A DNA stretch of 64,000 nt from Trichoplax sp. H2 (GCA_003344405.1 NOWV01000182.1:93894-157893); one strand, 5' to 3'. Shown: positions 11,377 through 22,692, numbered from the stretch's first letter. The notes: generated from the letters alone by a model not told the origin. Numbers and translations: made by a program.

Positions 11377-14115
11377 ATGGTTCGAGCGATTTTATTATCC
11401 ATTCTACGAGCGCCGTATTATCCACCAGCCTCACAAAAAGGTTTATGGGGCGGTGAAGGAGTGGTTAGTGGCTATTATACGACCAAGCGTAGAAAGCATA
11501 AGTAAGTAGCGTCCAGCACCATGTGCTACTTTATTAGGCTGGGGAGAAGGGTCCATTCTTGCTAATGGACATCTTTCCTCAGCTTGTTCATGCCTATTTC
11601 TAAAGTGAAGCTGTCTAGGGTTAACAAGATTCACTATAGTACTGTCAATCTTCAGTCCTACCCTACTTGTTACTGTAATCACTCACAACGGTCTATTCTA
11701 TCCTGCTGTTTAGAATACATTCAGATAGCAAGAAGCGTAGTATAGCACCATCTTGCAATTGCTGTAAAGCTGAGCTGCCTTGCTTGACCTACAGTAGCCA
11801 TAATAGACATCGATCTCGAAATGCTCTCATCACAGAAATGACACATCTGTACAGTATTCGTCAGTAGAATGGTTCTATACCGTCAAGGAGATAGATGTTT
11901 AACGCTGTAGACTAGCTAGAACGACCTGCTGTAATAGTTAGTTTTGTTCGTGAATAGTACGCCAATGCATGAGAAAAATCAGTCGACAACCACCTCGGAA
12001 AATAGAAGGTCTGCACACTATTGACCAGTTTAAACACTATTCATGCATAGTAATTCATAAAGTTAGCTCAAACAGTTCGCTGCCATTCTTGATGCATGTA
12101 CAGCATCATAGTGTGATAAGTATCTACAAATGGCGTTTCTCTACAATATTGACCAGTAGAATAGTTATCGATCGTCAAGAATAATCAAGACAGCGCTAGA
12201 CGTTCACTACTTGTTTGAGTAATCATGGCGATAAGCATAGTAATTCGTTATGTTAGCAAGTGTGGATAAGACCAGATTAGAAAATCTCACGGAATGAAAC
12301 ATTTATAGTGAAAGATTATTGGAGACAACATTTGATATGAACAATAACTACCCCTTAATTAGTCCTTCAGAATGGAATTCAATCCATGCCTAGTAATGCA
12401 TTAAGTTAGCAAGATTTGCGTAGCACCAGCTTAGAAAATTCCATCGCGGAAATGACAAGCTTACATAATCACGACAATCCTGTACATTAGCGATCACTGT
12501 CTGCTTGAGTAGTCAATCAGAACGGCCATTCCATCTATCTATGCATAGTCCAGTATTCACCATGTTAGCAGGAAGAGCATGCAGTTAACAGCGATGCCTG
12601 ATTCATGCATACTGTTTCCATGTATCCAACAATCCTCCTACCATGGAAATGACCTAACTGTACGAAGATTTACTACCCGTATACGCGTACACCGTCAAGA
12701 ATAGGAAATACCACGTTGTACATCAACTCTGACCGTCTGCAAGAGTAATTATCACAGCGATAAATTTTACCCATAATTAGTATAGTCATTCTTTCTGTTA
12801 ACATACTCTCGTATAAAGTTTACTGTAGGGCTAGCTTAAGCAATCCCCCAATTGACTGTACCATCCTATCTTCTCCTGACATCAATAATTAAGTGATCAA
12901 GCAAAATTGTTTCGCTCACGCAATTATTAGATACCATTTCAGTCGTTACATGTGATACGAGAACAGACGCATTCGTCCATTTTACATTACTAATTCTGCT
13001 AAATAGCTCTGTTGATTAATGCGATCTAGACAAGTACTTATGCTACCAAGTGATAGTGCCATATCCAATAAAGCACAGTGCTAATTAGCACATCGTCAAT
13101 GCAAGTTCACGCTCCAATTCAAGATGCTGATGAATACGAGCTATTTAAAAGTGGTACTAGAACAAGTCTATACTGTATATTATCAAATGACCAGCTAGTG
13201 CGATGCAGAATAAACATAGTGTTAATGAAAACACCATCAATGCAAGTTCAGGTTACTAATCAAGATGAAACATGCTATTCTTGTCATTCTACCAATGGCT
13301 TAGGCTATTCAGTACCGAGAGAGAGGCAGTATTTGTAGTGGACTATGCAACATTCGTCTACAAATGACAAAGCTATAAACAATTGTTTGATACAATAATA
13401 TTGATGTTGACTCGATCTGGTGTGCAATAGATTTCACCAATAAATAATCGATGAATTTTTTGATCATTTTTCAAGGATTAAACGCAAATGGCATCCCAAC
13501 GTCCAGACAATGAAACTGTTTAGTGATATCCTGGATCAGACGCTTCGAGTCCCAACTACCATGTCTGCTTTAAAACAAATAGAACGAGCTGGCAGTCTAG
13601 ATAATTACATCTTGCGTACACCTGATAAACAATTAAACTCAGAATTTGCCTTTGATCTACGTAAAAAGATCCTATCTAGAGTCATATACCTTAAAAAGAG
13701 AGATGTCCGAAAGTATCAAAAAGCCATGGACAATTTACAGCGTAAACGAGATGCATATCAGTTCAATCTAACACTTGCTATAGAAGAGGAACCAACTAAA
13801 GCCTTTAAAGAGCAAAAATTACAAATTAGAGAAATTAAAAATGAAATGAATGAAATTAAAAAGAATATCGGTATTTGTGAATGGGAGATTTTAGATGCTA
13901 AACGTAGATCAGTAACAGAGAAAGAGAAATATTTAAGAAAGAAAGCACAAAAATTCTGGATGGAGAAAGCACGTAAGAAGCAATTAAAACAAGCTGCACA
14001 TGCTAGAGCGGTAGCTCGCGCACAAGAAAGCCTTGAAGACGAAGACGAAGAGTCTGCTGAGCCTGAAAGGAAAGGAGTTTGGAATTGGATTAAATCTATC
14101 TTTAGCAGAAAGTGA
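11377..14115 (+). CDS. MRPL28: Mitochondrial ribosomal protein bL28m (MRPL28), 2 exons
   Basis: Structural protein of the mitochondrial large ribosomal subunit. Exon 1 is 11377-11501 and exon 2 is 13476-14115; the joint CATAA|GTAAGT to TTTTTCAAG|G is in phase and gives 254 residues against 256 in human. Residues 14-28 (YYPPASQKGLWGGEG) carry the diagnostic GLWGGEG block. Across the joint the sequence reads KIKRKWHPN..MKLFSDILDQ, then TMSALKQIERAG and LDNYILRTPDKQL, which match the human L28 core in order. The C-terminal 120 residues are a charged, probably coiled extension, ending in a short acidic stretch and WNWIKSIFSRK. The ATG at 11377 (AAAATGG) is the first in frame after a stop and leaves a shorter N-terminus than human, so a further 5' exon or a different transit peptide start is possible. 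AATAAA lies at 14369-14374. Confidence 0.82.
11502..13475 (+). other. Long MRPL28 intron with diverged repeats
   Basis: This 1,974-bp intron begins GTAAGT and ends TTTTTCAAG. It is far longer than nearly every other intron in the window (mostly 60-700 bp). From about 11700 to 12800 it carries a strongly diverged tandem array with recurring words such as CATAGTAATTC, ATGTTAGCA, GACCAGTAGAATAG and CGTCAAG; landmarks fall near 12060, 12250, 12405 and 12563. The open frames inside it are not recognisable. Confidence 0.6.
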
Positions 14116-14563
14116 CCTGGCATATCACCGTTGAACTATGACTAGAACGGAAAAATTTCAATTCTGTGTAAATATATTTGCGGTAGTTTGTACTCATTTC
14201 ATTCTAAAAAATACTTATTGTAGTACATGACATTGTAATGTTTTTTATGGCCAATATCTTAACGCTGGGAATTCTAATATAATGCATGGATTTTATGTTA
14301 TCGTCCATATCTAATTATAAGCAAGAATAAATTGATATTTTGCAATTTTATGCTTCCAGCACCGTTCAATAAAATGAGGTGTTACTACAGTTGTCAAGTA
14401 GTTTTCTCTGATCGTCATCATCATAAAATAATGATTACACCATTGAATCATGATGCAGCTAAGCCCATGACTTATCATCATCTACACTCGGCTATTTTAC
14501 GGTAGACAGTTCCAATAAGTATGATGATGATGAAATAATGTTTACGCTATTTTCTCAGGAGCA
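14116..14563. other. MRPL28 3' flank
   Basis: AT-rich. It holds candidate polyadenylation signals (AATAAA at 14369-14374) and two copies of an ATGATGATG..AAATAATG..TTAC word near 14415 and 14520. No gene seen. Confidence 0.5.
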
Positions 14564-15001
14564 ATGACAATTATTAATTGTATCATTAGAAGAGAAATTA
14601 AGGTTGGAAAAATCATGTTACATAAATGCCGATTGCAGTTGATTGCAATACAAACTAATGTTAGTCTGTCGATCTGTGATGAAATCCAGCTCAATTACTT
14701 GGAAATGAGGGACGCCAGAGGTTCGGTTAAATTTGTTGATAAATTCTTCAAATTGGAGTTACAAATAGCCTACAATGCACCAGTCTTACCTTCTAAAGTG
14801 CATAAGATCCAAAGGATCAAGTTCAACTTCAGCTCGGAAATGGAGCAATGCTATGATTATAATATAGCGGTCTGCAGAACTACCTCACCGCAAAAGAGTA
14901 CTCTACCGTTGGGTAGTGATATTGTCGTAGCTGCTAGCTTCGATAATAGTTTAGTTTATAATTTACAGAGAAAGCCAGTTGTGGACTCATCTTCTCCATG
15001 A
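14564..15001 (+). CDS. Unrecognised ORF, 145 codons
   Basis: I do not recognise this protein. The frame opens with ATG at 14564, directly after a pyrimidine-rich CTATTTTCTCAG that looks like a splice acceptor, so it may be an internal or terminal exon rather than a complete gene. The predicted protein is mixed in composition with no signal peptide, membrane segment or repeat: an early basic stretch (RREIKVGK), a middle DEIQLNYLEMRDARG, and a serine/proline-rich end. Five cysteines are scattered. It lies between MRPL28 and the Tudor gene on the same strand, with no polyadenylation signal immediately downstream. It may equally be a chance open frame. Confidence 0.35.
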   Translation: MTIINCIIRREIKVGKIMLHKCRLQLIAIQTNVSLSICDEIQLNYLEMRDARGSVKFVDKFFKLELQIAYNAPVLPSKVHKIQRIKFNFSSEMEQCYDYNIAVCRTTSPQKSTLPLGSDIVVAASFDNSLVYNLQRKPVVDSSSP

Positions 15002-15775
15002 CTACTGTCTCCATGGTATTACTTCCTTCTACAGTATCTAGTCGGCAGAAACACATACGAAGGCCTAAGATCCTTGATTAGATCCCCAAATCATCTCGCA
15101 TTAGCTGATGTGGATAATTCTATAAAGTTGTAAACTGTCCTTTAGAAATCTAAACTTGTCCTATTAAGAGATCAAGACTTTAACTCGTGGTCAATAGTGT
15201 GAAAACCTGAGATCCATCTGGAACGTATGCGTCCTTAATGACCTCATTCAGAACAGAAATGGTGGAAAGGTAACCCTTGTATTTTAGCTTACATGCCAAG
15301 AATAGATTAATCTATGATTTTTAAACGTTTTTAAGGATAGGAAATGATCCACTAAAAGGTTTTTAACCTTTTCTAGTGAAATAGAAATGATAATAGATAC
15401 TGTCATGTTTTCCAGCCCTTTTTAGTGGATGACAGTTCTGCAAGTTGGATTTCTAGCCATGAAAGACTGCTTAATTAAAGCATGAGCTATTTAGTTGGCG
15501 TATAACTAGCATTGCTAGTGGACAATTGCTATACTGTACAAGTAGAAATGGAATACTGTACGCGTAGTTCAACCCTTGTTGGCCACGTGTTGGCCAATCG
15601 TTTCAACATGGAGCCATTTTTAGAAGAGGGTTAACGATATCCAGACGTACTAATTTAGTCCTCTGTGAATGGATTGCGTAGCGAAAGATACACGTAGATT
15701 AACACTAGCGTTTAATTGAAACATTTGAAAGCATTCTTTGATATATTTTATACTTACAGATCGGAGAAAACTGTT
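15002..15775. promoter_or_regulatory. Upstream region of the Tudor gene
   Basis: Contains CACGTG (E-box, 15584-15589) and CCAAT (15594-15598) within 200 bp of the coding start, both plausible promoter elements. A candidate splice acceptor TTATACTTACAG ends at 15760, so the first exon may be noncoding with an intron in the 5' UTR. An imperfect hairpin at about 15350-15377 pairs CACTA.AAAGGTT with AACCTTTTCTAGTG. No gene seen. Confidence 0.45.
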
Positions 15776-18133
15776 ATGGAGTCGTTCGATGGACTGGATG
15801 ATTTATTTTCCAAATTGTCATTGGAATCTTTAAATGCTCCATTCAAATCATCAACACAAGATACCAAGAGCAATAAACTAAGACAAGATGGAAGCTTACT
15901 GGATAAAAAGAATCCATTGGATATTAATAATCAGCCAATTAATCAAGATAGCGTCAATCAAAGTAAAAAGCAAAACTTGACAAATCTAGAAGTCATGTCG
16001 CCATTACAGCAAAAATGTTTTATTAAAACGGTTCCTTTTGGATCATTCCAAGTTGGAAGCAACATCAAAATTGAGGTCTTAGCTGTTATAAATCCCAATT
16101 ACTTTTTTGTTCGTGATAGAGCACAAATGAATGAAGAAATGAAGACCAGTTATCAACAGTTACAAGCTAAAATGAAGAAACTCTATCAACAATTTTTGCC
16201 AAGGAAACGGACATGGTGTTGCGGCGATATAGGTGTTGCACGTTTAAAAATAGATGGCGAATGGCATCGAGTAATGCTGGATACTATAGGAAAAACACAC
16301 GCTGAAGTACATTGCATTGATACTGGCTACTATCAACAAGTATCATTAAAAGATTGCTTTCCTTTATATTCGTGTCTTGCAAGCCGAAAGGCAATGGCTG
16401 TAGCTTGTAGCTTAGACAACGTGGATTACTCACCTTGCTTGCAATACTGGCCGATGGATGTTACTCAATTATTCTCTTCTTGGTTAAAAAGTCATCATGT
16501 TACCATGAAAGTATCGTCAAGGCAAGATGATATCCATTTTGTTCAGATTGAATTTTACCAGTTAACGGAATGTTTTCATGCTAATACAGAATTGCTTAAA
16601 TGCAAATGGGCTATTACAAGGTGCAACCATTTGCAAAGTCAATCAGCTCGTCATCGGATACATCACTATCAACGTATTCTGCGAGAGTCGCAAGCCTGTT
16701 CGGTTCCATTAATTTCTATTCCTCGTAAGAAATGGATCGATGTTTATGCTACAGCTATTGTCAGTCCAAGTTTATTTTGGCTCAAATTCTCGCATAATAC
16801 TAAAGCTAGCGATGATCATTCGTATAAACCGCATGCTAACACTATTGCTAAGAAAAATTGTGAAGTTGGCTGCGTTTTTTTAATTCGTAACAAGAATGGA
16901 ACTTATTTTCGTGGACAACTTAAGTGCTTATTAATGTATGATTATGCTTTAGTACAAGATATCGATTCTGCAATTGTTTCAAAAGTTATGTTAAAAGGAA
17001 ATTTAATCAAATTATCCAATGCGCAAAAACGATTACCAGCTACTGCTGTCCAATGTTACCTCGATCTTGTCAACGGTGATCGTGAGATAAATTGGAGTAG
17101 TTCCATTCTACATCAATTTACGTCAGCTGTAAATGCAGGCAAATTAAAGGCTTTATTCCATACTCAAGCTACCGATATACATGGTATAAAATTGCATCAA
17201 ATGAAGCAAACGGATTGCATCGATATTAATCGGATAATAGAACAAGCACTTATTGAGAAAGATGCTATGGATATAAGTAACAACGATGAAAATTTACCCA
17301 TAATGAATGATAATATACATAGTTTGGATAGTTCAGTTTGCAATTTAAAGCAACATACACCCTACCTAGATACATTAACCTTAAGCAATTCGAAATCGAT
17401 CGATTTAACATCAGCTAAAAAGATGGGACAGCATGGAAATCGGCCGAGTGATCCTTCAAAAAAACGACTGGAATGTTTCTCTAGCTTAAAATCATCTCCA
17501 ATAGCCAAACCGAAGGACAAATTATCACGCGATGTCAATAATACAAGTAGTCAGCGGAATAAATGTATGAAGGATACATTGGAAAATGGCAAACAACACT
17601 CTAAAATTTACAGCAATTATCCAAATTCACCAAATTATAATCACTCACAACGACCATCTGATCTCATGAATTCATATACAAGATTGCCTTCGATGGATTA
17701 TTCTATGCCACACAGTAGATTTACAAATTACCACCAATTAAATTGGAACGAATATTATTACCAACATCATAACGGTTATCATTATCGACCATTGGAATAT
17801 AATTATTCCAGACTAGCATGTTTAGAGAGACCACCTCGACAGCCGTATGCAGGATATAGGACTCCATTGGATGAAAGATGTAGCAATTATCCCTTGCGAC
17901 AAGGTATGGTAAGAGAATCGAATAATTCTGATCCAAGATGGATAACTCCTCCATACCCGGAAAGTGGTTATCCAATGGCAAATAATCCACAATTCCGATA
18001 CCATCGATTTCAACACCCGAGTCCTCACTGGATGATGACCAGGCCTCATCAGCCTGCCTGGCCTAGACCTCAGTTAGGAATGCATCCCCATTTTCCTCCT
18101 AACCCGCCAAGAGCAAGAGATTTCAGTAGGTAA
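15776..18133 (+). CDS. Two-Tudor-domain protein (TDRD-like), intronless coding region
   Basis: 785 residues from the ATG at 15776; the same frame extends 60 bp further upstream, but that part precedes a likely splice acceptor (ends 15760). Residues ~95-210 form an extended Tudor domain: FGSFQVGSNIKIEVLAVINP..FFVRD, then RLKIDGEWHRVMLD, HCIDTGYYQQV and the PP.A..CSL-like AMAVACSL. A second, weaker copy spans ~315-435: IDVYATAIVSPSLFWLKF, GTYFRGQLKC, ALVQDIDSAIVSKV and LPATAVQCYL. In the first, the usual DYG is DTG, so one aromatic cage residue is missing; in the second it is DID. Such domains normally bind dimethyl-arginine partners, often Piwi proteins in germ granules. The rest is disordered: serine/lysine-rich, then tyrosine-, histidine- and proline-rich from about 600 to the end. 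AATAAA lies at 18169-18174. I cannot assign it to one TDRD subfamily. Confidence 0.85.
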   Translation: MESFDGLDDLFSKLSLESLNAPFKSSTQDTKSNKLRQDGSLLDKKNPLDINNQPINQDSVNQSKKQNLTNLEVMSPLQQKCFIKTVPFGSFQVGSNIKIEVLAVINPNYFFVRDRAQMNEEMKTSYQQLQAKMKKLYQQFLPRKRTWCCGDIGVARLKIDGEWHRVMLDTIGKTHAEVHCIDTGYYQQVSLKDCFPLYSCLASRKAMAVACSLDNVDYSPCLQYWPMDVTQLFSSWLKSHHVTMKVSSRQDDIHFVQIEFYQLTECFHANTELLKCKWAITRCNHLQSQSARHRIHHYQRILRESQACSVPLISIPRKKWIDVYATAIVSPSLFWLKFSHNTKASDDHSYKPHANTIAKKNCEVGCVFLIRNKNGTYFRGQLKCLLMYDYALVQDIDSAIVSKVMLKGNLIKLSNAQKRLPATAVQCYLDLVNGDREINWSSSILHQFTSAVNAGKLKALFHTQATDIHGIKLHQMKQTDCIDINRIIEQALIEKDAMDISNNDENLPIMNDNIHSLDSSVCNLKQHTPYLDTLTLSNSKSIDLTSAKKMGQHGNRPSDPSKKRLECFSSLKSSPIAKPKDKLSRDVNNTSSQRNKCMKDTLENGKQHSKIYSNYPNSPNYNHSQRPSDLMNSYTRLPSMDYSMPHSRFTNYHQLNWNEYYYQHHNGYHYRPLEYNYSRLACLERPPRQPYAGYRTPLDERCSNYPLRQGMVRESNNSDPRWITPPYPESGYPMANNPQFRYHRFQHPSPHWMMTRPHQPAWPRPQLGMHPHFPPNPPRARDFSR

Positions 18134-19462
18134 TTGACAGTAGCATAACTATTTTATCAGCACCATGGAATAAAAAGACATAGATCGAAACAATTTAAGG
18201 ATAATTTTTTGTGCAGTATCTTTTCAAGTAGTAAGTAGCTCAATAGATACAATGACGCGTTGTTTATGCAATTTAAAGCCTCTAAAGGAGATTGATAAGT
18301 TTCTCTATCGAGACAGCTTGATCTCAGTGTAGATATAGTATCCATACCCTAATTAAGGAACTCTACTAACTGCTAATATTGCTGAATATGTGCTTAATTA
18401 TCCCCAGACATCCTACTAATAGATATGCAGTGCATTACTAATTGTTGAATAATTATGAAATCAATGCAGCCAATGAATCTGGAATTTTGAATGGTCGATG
18501 ATTTATAGACTCGATATATCATCACTGTGATTCTTGTCTATTTGATAATATATATATAGTCTGTTAACAAAATGTGAAGTATATAAATTGGATTGTTTTG
18601 CATGTAATGATCGGTCTCTTAGATATTTGCTAATTCGTGCGTGAGTTTCTGATGTCCTTAAAATTAACATCTGCTCAGTTTATTAAAATTAGATCTTTAC
18701 ATCTGAGCTTTCCTAATGTTAATATTTATTTTTCATGTCTTGGTTATTGAAACGTAAAATCAAGTATTGTGCATGGCAAATTGTTCTTAAATTATACTAT
18801 ATCTTTATTATTTTGTCATTTCTATTTCGTTGATGGAGCTGGAAGCGATCACCTACACATATTCATTCAATTTGATTATTTACTAAACAATACTGTATGA
18901 TCTGCATTTTGTATTAAATGGCTTAAATTACAAATATTGGTTCTTGTCGTTTAAGTGAATAATCAGTACACGTTTTACTTCATTAAGTACGTATTTGTAT
19001 AAGATTGCAATAAATGTATTCACATAATTTTTTCAGCAATAAAATTGATCGTATTTCCTTGCGCGAAACTTTTAGAAGAGCGTGAGTATTTTATGTACTT
19101 AATGCTGTTAATCATGGCGAGGATGCAGCAACTTACAACTACGTGCTAAATATAGTACAGTGATCGTACAAGTCTTAAAAAATATGGTAGTTATGCTCGA
19201 TACTATAGTTGCATAAAAACTACCATTTCGTGTATAAATATTGATACCATAACGTATTATATCAGCCATGCATAACTAATATCTTTAAAAGCATAACTGT
19301 AAGCTTTGCCATCAGATAATACGGGCTACGCCACTAATTGAAACTATAACAATTATTGATATCTATGAGCCATGATCGTAATTTAAACCTTTTCATCACG
19401 GCAATCTGTTGCTTCAAACACCGTCACATTTGCGTTTTTGAGGAAAGGTATACCTGGCTAAA
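18134..19462. other. Intergenic region after the Tudor gene
   Basis: AT-rich. It starts with a short 3' UTR and polyadenylation signal (18169-18174). Nothing recognisable was found on either strand in the remaining 1.2 kb. Confidence 0.5.
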
Positions 19463-20064
19463 ATCCTACATCGTCGTAACATGATCGTAACTTTGGCGTT
19501 ATACCATGTTTAGGTTACGTATCTGATGCAGAAATAGATCACTACCTATTTTGATGATATTATGGCGGGTGCTTATGATTTTGTGTATGCTTACTCGTAT
19601 GTAATCATTAGCGCTATGTAGCAAAGAGTAGACTCTCTCTACGTTAGATAGAGTAATGGTTTATCAGTCACGGATGATGTGACTGTTATTCCATAGTTTG
19701 TGTAAGCAATATGACTTGGCAAAGAGTAGACGCTGTAAAGATTGTAGATAGAGCCATAGGTTATCAGCCTCGGATGATGTGACTGTTATTTCATAGTTTG
19801 TGTAAGCAATATGACATAGCAGAAAATAGACTCTGTCGAGATTGTAGATAGAGCTATAGGTTATCAGTCTCGGATGATGTGACTGTTATTTCATAGTTTG
19901 CGTAGGCAATATTACGTAAGAATATGTAAATAGCATTCCAGTTGAATATATAAGGCAATAAAGCGAATTCGCTAATTAATTTATCGCTTACGCGTAAAGA
20001 GTTATTAGAGAGTCTATATTATATCTGTTGCGAGTTTTGAGTGGAAAAGTTTATAGTTGTCGCA
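19463..20064. repeat. Left copy of a block duplicated across an assembly gap
   Basis: Begins ATCCTACATCGTCGTAACAT and ends TTTATAGTTGTCGCA at the gap. It contains three units of a ~98-bp tandem repeat (starting near 19620, 19719 and 19818), each with GATGATGTGACTGTTATT.CATAGTTTG and GCAATAT. It is nearly identical to 20085-20586 except for one additional repeat unit. Confidence 0.95.
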
Positions 20065-20084
20065 NNNNNNNNNNNNNNNNNNNN
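20065..20084. other. Assembly gap (20 N)
   Basis: Twenty unresolved bases, flanked exactly by the end of one copy and the start of the second copy of the same sequence. Confidence 1.
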
Positions 20085-20586
20085 ATCCTACATCGTCGTA
20101 ACATGATCGTAACTTTGGCGTTATACCATGTTTAGGTTACGTATCTGATGCAGAAATAGATCACTACCTATTTTGATGATATTATGGCGGGTGCTTATGA
20201 TTTTGTGTATGTTTACTCGTATGTAGTCATTAGCGCTATGTAGCAAAGAGTAGACTCTCTCTACGTTAGATAGAGTAATGGTTTATCAGTCACGGATGAT
20301 GTGACTGTTATTCCATAGTTTGTGTAAGCAATATGACATGGCAAAGAGTAGACGCTGTAAAGATAGTAGATAGAGCCATAGGTTATCAGTCTCGAATGAT
20401 GTGACTGTTATTTCATAGTTTGCGTAGGCAATATTACGCAAGAATATGTAAATAGTATTCCAGTTGAATATATAAGGCAATAAAGCGAATTTGCTAATTA
20501 ATTTATCGCTTACGCGTAAGGAGTTATTAGAGAGTCTATATTATATCTGTTTCGAGTTTTGAGTGGAAAAGTTTATAGTTGTCGCA
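20085..20586. repeat. Right copy of the duplicated block
   Basis: Starts at the gap with ATCCTACATCGTCGTAACAT and ends TTTATAGTTGTCGCA before unique sequence (GAGTACTAATC). It has two units of the ~98-bp repeat against three in the left copy, and is 100 bp shorter. A few substitutions separate the copies. Confidence 0.95.
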
Positions 20587-20969
20587 GAGTACTAATCTTG
20601 ATCAGTAGTCCAAGATATAAGAAGATTACAGTAATACTTCTATGTGAATTTTTTTCGTCTGCAGATTATATACTAGCGAAAAGATCAAATTGTGTGAGAT
20701 GCAATATTGTGATCTGTATCAGAATTAGATATTTCTAGATTTAATGTTAGCGCTATGTTCGATTGGCCGCGAGACCGTTGTTTAGCCGTGTTGATTGGAT
20801 TCAGACTAGTGACACCGCAAGCCGAGGATTAACTACTTCACGGGAGATGAAGCTGTGAGTCCAGGAGGAACTGGATTGGCTCCGGAAGGCCAAAACAAGG
20901 GTCAAGAAGACGAAAACAAGGCACAGCTAGCGGTGGCCAAAATTTACAGTATAGTAAAATGCTAATAAA

Positions 20970-21225
20970 TGTTAGTCCCTGTATGGGAATTTTTACGTTA
21001 GAGATTTGTCTAAAATATGCTGACAAATAGCTCAGACCCAAATAGTATAAAAGGGTCTTAGAGGGAGAGCTAAAGTAGACTCTCAGTTTTGCTAAGTCAG
21101 AAGTACTAGACAACTTTCTACTATAGGTTACAGTTTCTCGTTATTGCTAATATCGAATAACCTTTTAACATTGTAATAAAGTTATTTTTATTCTACGACG
21201 TTCGGTCTCGATATTACTGTGAACA
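20970..21225 (+). mobile_element. Candidate LTR (256 bp), retroelement remnant
   Basis: Bounded by TGTTAG... and ...GTGAACA, so it has TG..CA termini. It contains TATAAAA at 21046-21052 followed 123 bp later by AATAAA (21175-21180), the usual order within an LTR. No target-site duplication is visible (flanks AATAAA and GTAGT). The 380 bp before it has unusually GC-rich, non-repetitive text (20760-20950) that could be a decayed internal region, but I recognise no gag or pol motif. A host promoter with a polyadenylation signal is the alternative. Confidence 0.4.
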
Positions 21226-22229
21226 GTAGTTAAGATGAGCTTAGAAGTAGCTATTATTACATGAGGCTATAATGATTAACTTAGAAATTAAAATTTTAAC
21301 CGTAGCAAAGGTTCCCATTCAATCAGTCTCTTTCTGGAAAGATGAACTACTGCGCAATTATCGTTTAAATGAGAACTTCCTTTCAACAATATCAAACCAA
21401 GCCTTAGTTTTAGTTGTTTTTTTACCTTTAATAGACTTCAAGGGTAATTCCAATGGAAAGAAACACTCAAATAGTTGCCAAATTATGACAGTCATGATAG
21501 AAAAAAATTGTCTTACAGACAAATAATACATATTCAATTGAACAAACGGATGTGAAAAACCAATTCGAACATAGAAAAGAACGTAATCTCAGCCAGTTAT
21601 ATACCAAAACGAATAACTAGAAACTCTCGTACCGATGTTATATGCTTACATAGAAACTTGCCATGAAAATCGAAATTGGATTTTTCTATCCAGGCAACAG
21701 CAATTATTTAAATGCAGTATGTTTAACTTGTTTTAAAGGCCATATTACTTTATCAAACACCAAATAAACTAATAACATCCAATTAAAATGGAGTCAATGT
21801 TGTATATATAACAAAATATCATGTTATTAATTATAATGCAAACTTTTAGCTTTCCTTATTGTATCATTTCTTATTTACTGGATTGATTTCATTCGCTATT
21901 ACTTATATTATCACCTCAATTGTAATATTCTGACTGAATCTCAATTCCATAAGGACTTACTGACATTGAGCTACATAAAGGCAACCTTAGGGACGACGAT
22001 GATACTAAGTATAGCCTGCTAATACACGGAATCTCATTAAATTAACAAGCAATGTAAGAAAATCTATGAAGGCAAGAAAATGATAACTTTCAATCATAAT
22101 TATCTATTAACCGATAGAAGACAACAATTTAATCTTCAATAAACTGCATTACTGAGGGCTAGAGCGAGGGCGATAAAAGCAAGCTGCCTCGAATAGAGAA
22201 AACTCGTATCATCTTATACAGTAAACAAT
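21226..22229. other. Intergenic, no gene seen
   Basis: A plus-strand frame of 84 codons at 21272-21526 has no recognisable domain. The remainder is AT-rich. The 3' end of the minus-strand LIM gene abuts on the right. Confidence 0.45.
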
Positions 22230-22692
22230 TTAGATAGTCTCGGTATCGACGGCAGTATCACTGCTTTTGCTACTTTCATCTGTAGTATCAGCATTAGACC
22301 TTTTTTGCTGGAAAGAATCATCGTAATTACCTCTCAACTTAAATAGTTGTTTAAAATGAGGTTTGCAATATAGTACTCCACGCAAACCAGCAAAATTGCC
22401 AGCACTAATTTAGTAAAGGAAAAAATGACATACAATCAATTATAATCGATAAGAAATGTAATAAATTATGTAAGAGTGAATTCAAATTCTCTTCAAACCT
22501 CAACGTTTTTTTACACTCTGTACAGCGAAAGCAAGTCTTGTGATAACATTTTCCATCGGCTTCTAATCGCTCCATAAAATAAGCTACTTTACCACATAAT
22601 TTACATGTTTGATTTTGAGAGCCAAAGCGAGCAGCAATGCCACTAGCTCGACTAGTTGGTTTTGCTTGGGATACCTTAGCATCGTCAGTCAT
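22230..22692 (-). CDS. Single-LIM-domain protein, LIMD2-like
   Basis: Two exons, 22499-22692 and 22230-22404, joined AG|GTTTGA to TTAG|T, give 122 residues (human LIMD2 has 127). The single LIM domain has every zinc ligand at standard spacing: C30, C33, H51, C54, C57, C60, C78 and H81 (C-x2-C-x17-H-x2-C-x2-C-x2-C-x17-C-x2-H). Inside it, MERL.AD, YCKPHF, QLFK and GNYDDSF match the LIMD2/LIMA1 type (MERL..D, YCKPHF, QLFKSKGNYDEGF). The N-terminus is short and polar; the C-terminus is serine/threonine/aspartate-rich and probably disordered. Proteins of this kind act at the actin cytoskeleton and adhesions. A partner exon upstream is not needed because the ATG at 22692 is followed by a normal-length protein; LIMA1-type proteins are much longer, so LIMD2 fits better. 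Confidence 0.85.

Noticed and set aside
11165-11682. Two minus-strand frames of 79-89 codons
   Set aside because: They overlap MRPL28 exon 1 antisense and have no domain resemblance.
13078-13338. 86-codon frame within the MRPL28 intron
   Set aside because: No homology, low-complexity echo (MQVHA.IQD and MQVQVTNQD), and inside an intron supported by protein continuity.
15716-15775. 20-codon upstream extension of the Tudor protein
   Set aside because: A good splice acceptor ends at 15760, and the protein reads naturally from the ATG at 15776.
17721-18049. Minus-strand frames opposite the Tudor gene 3' end
   Set aside because: Shadow frames of a low-complexity coding region.
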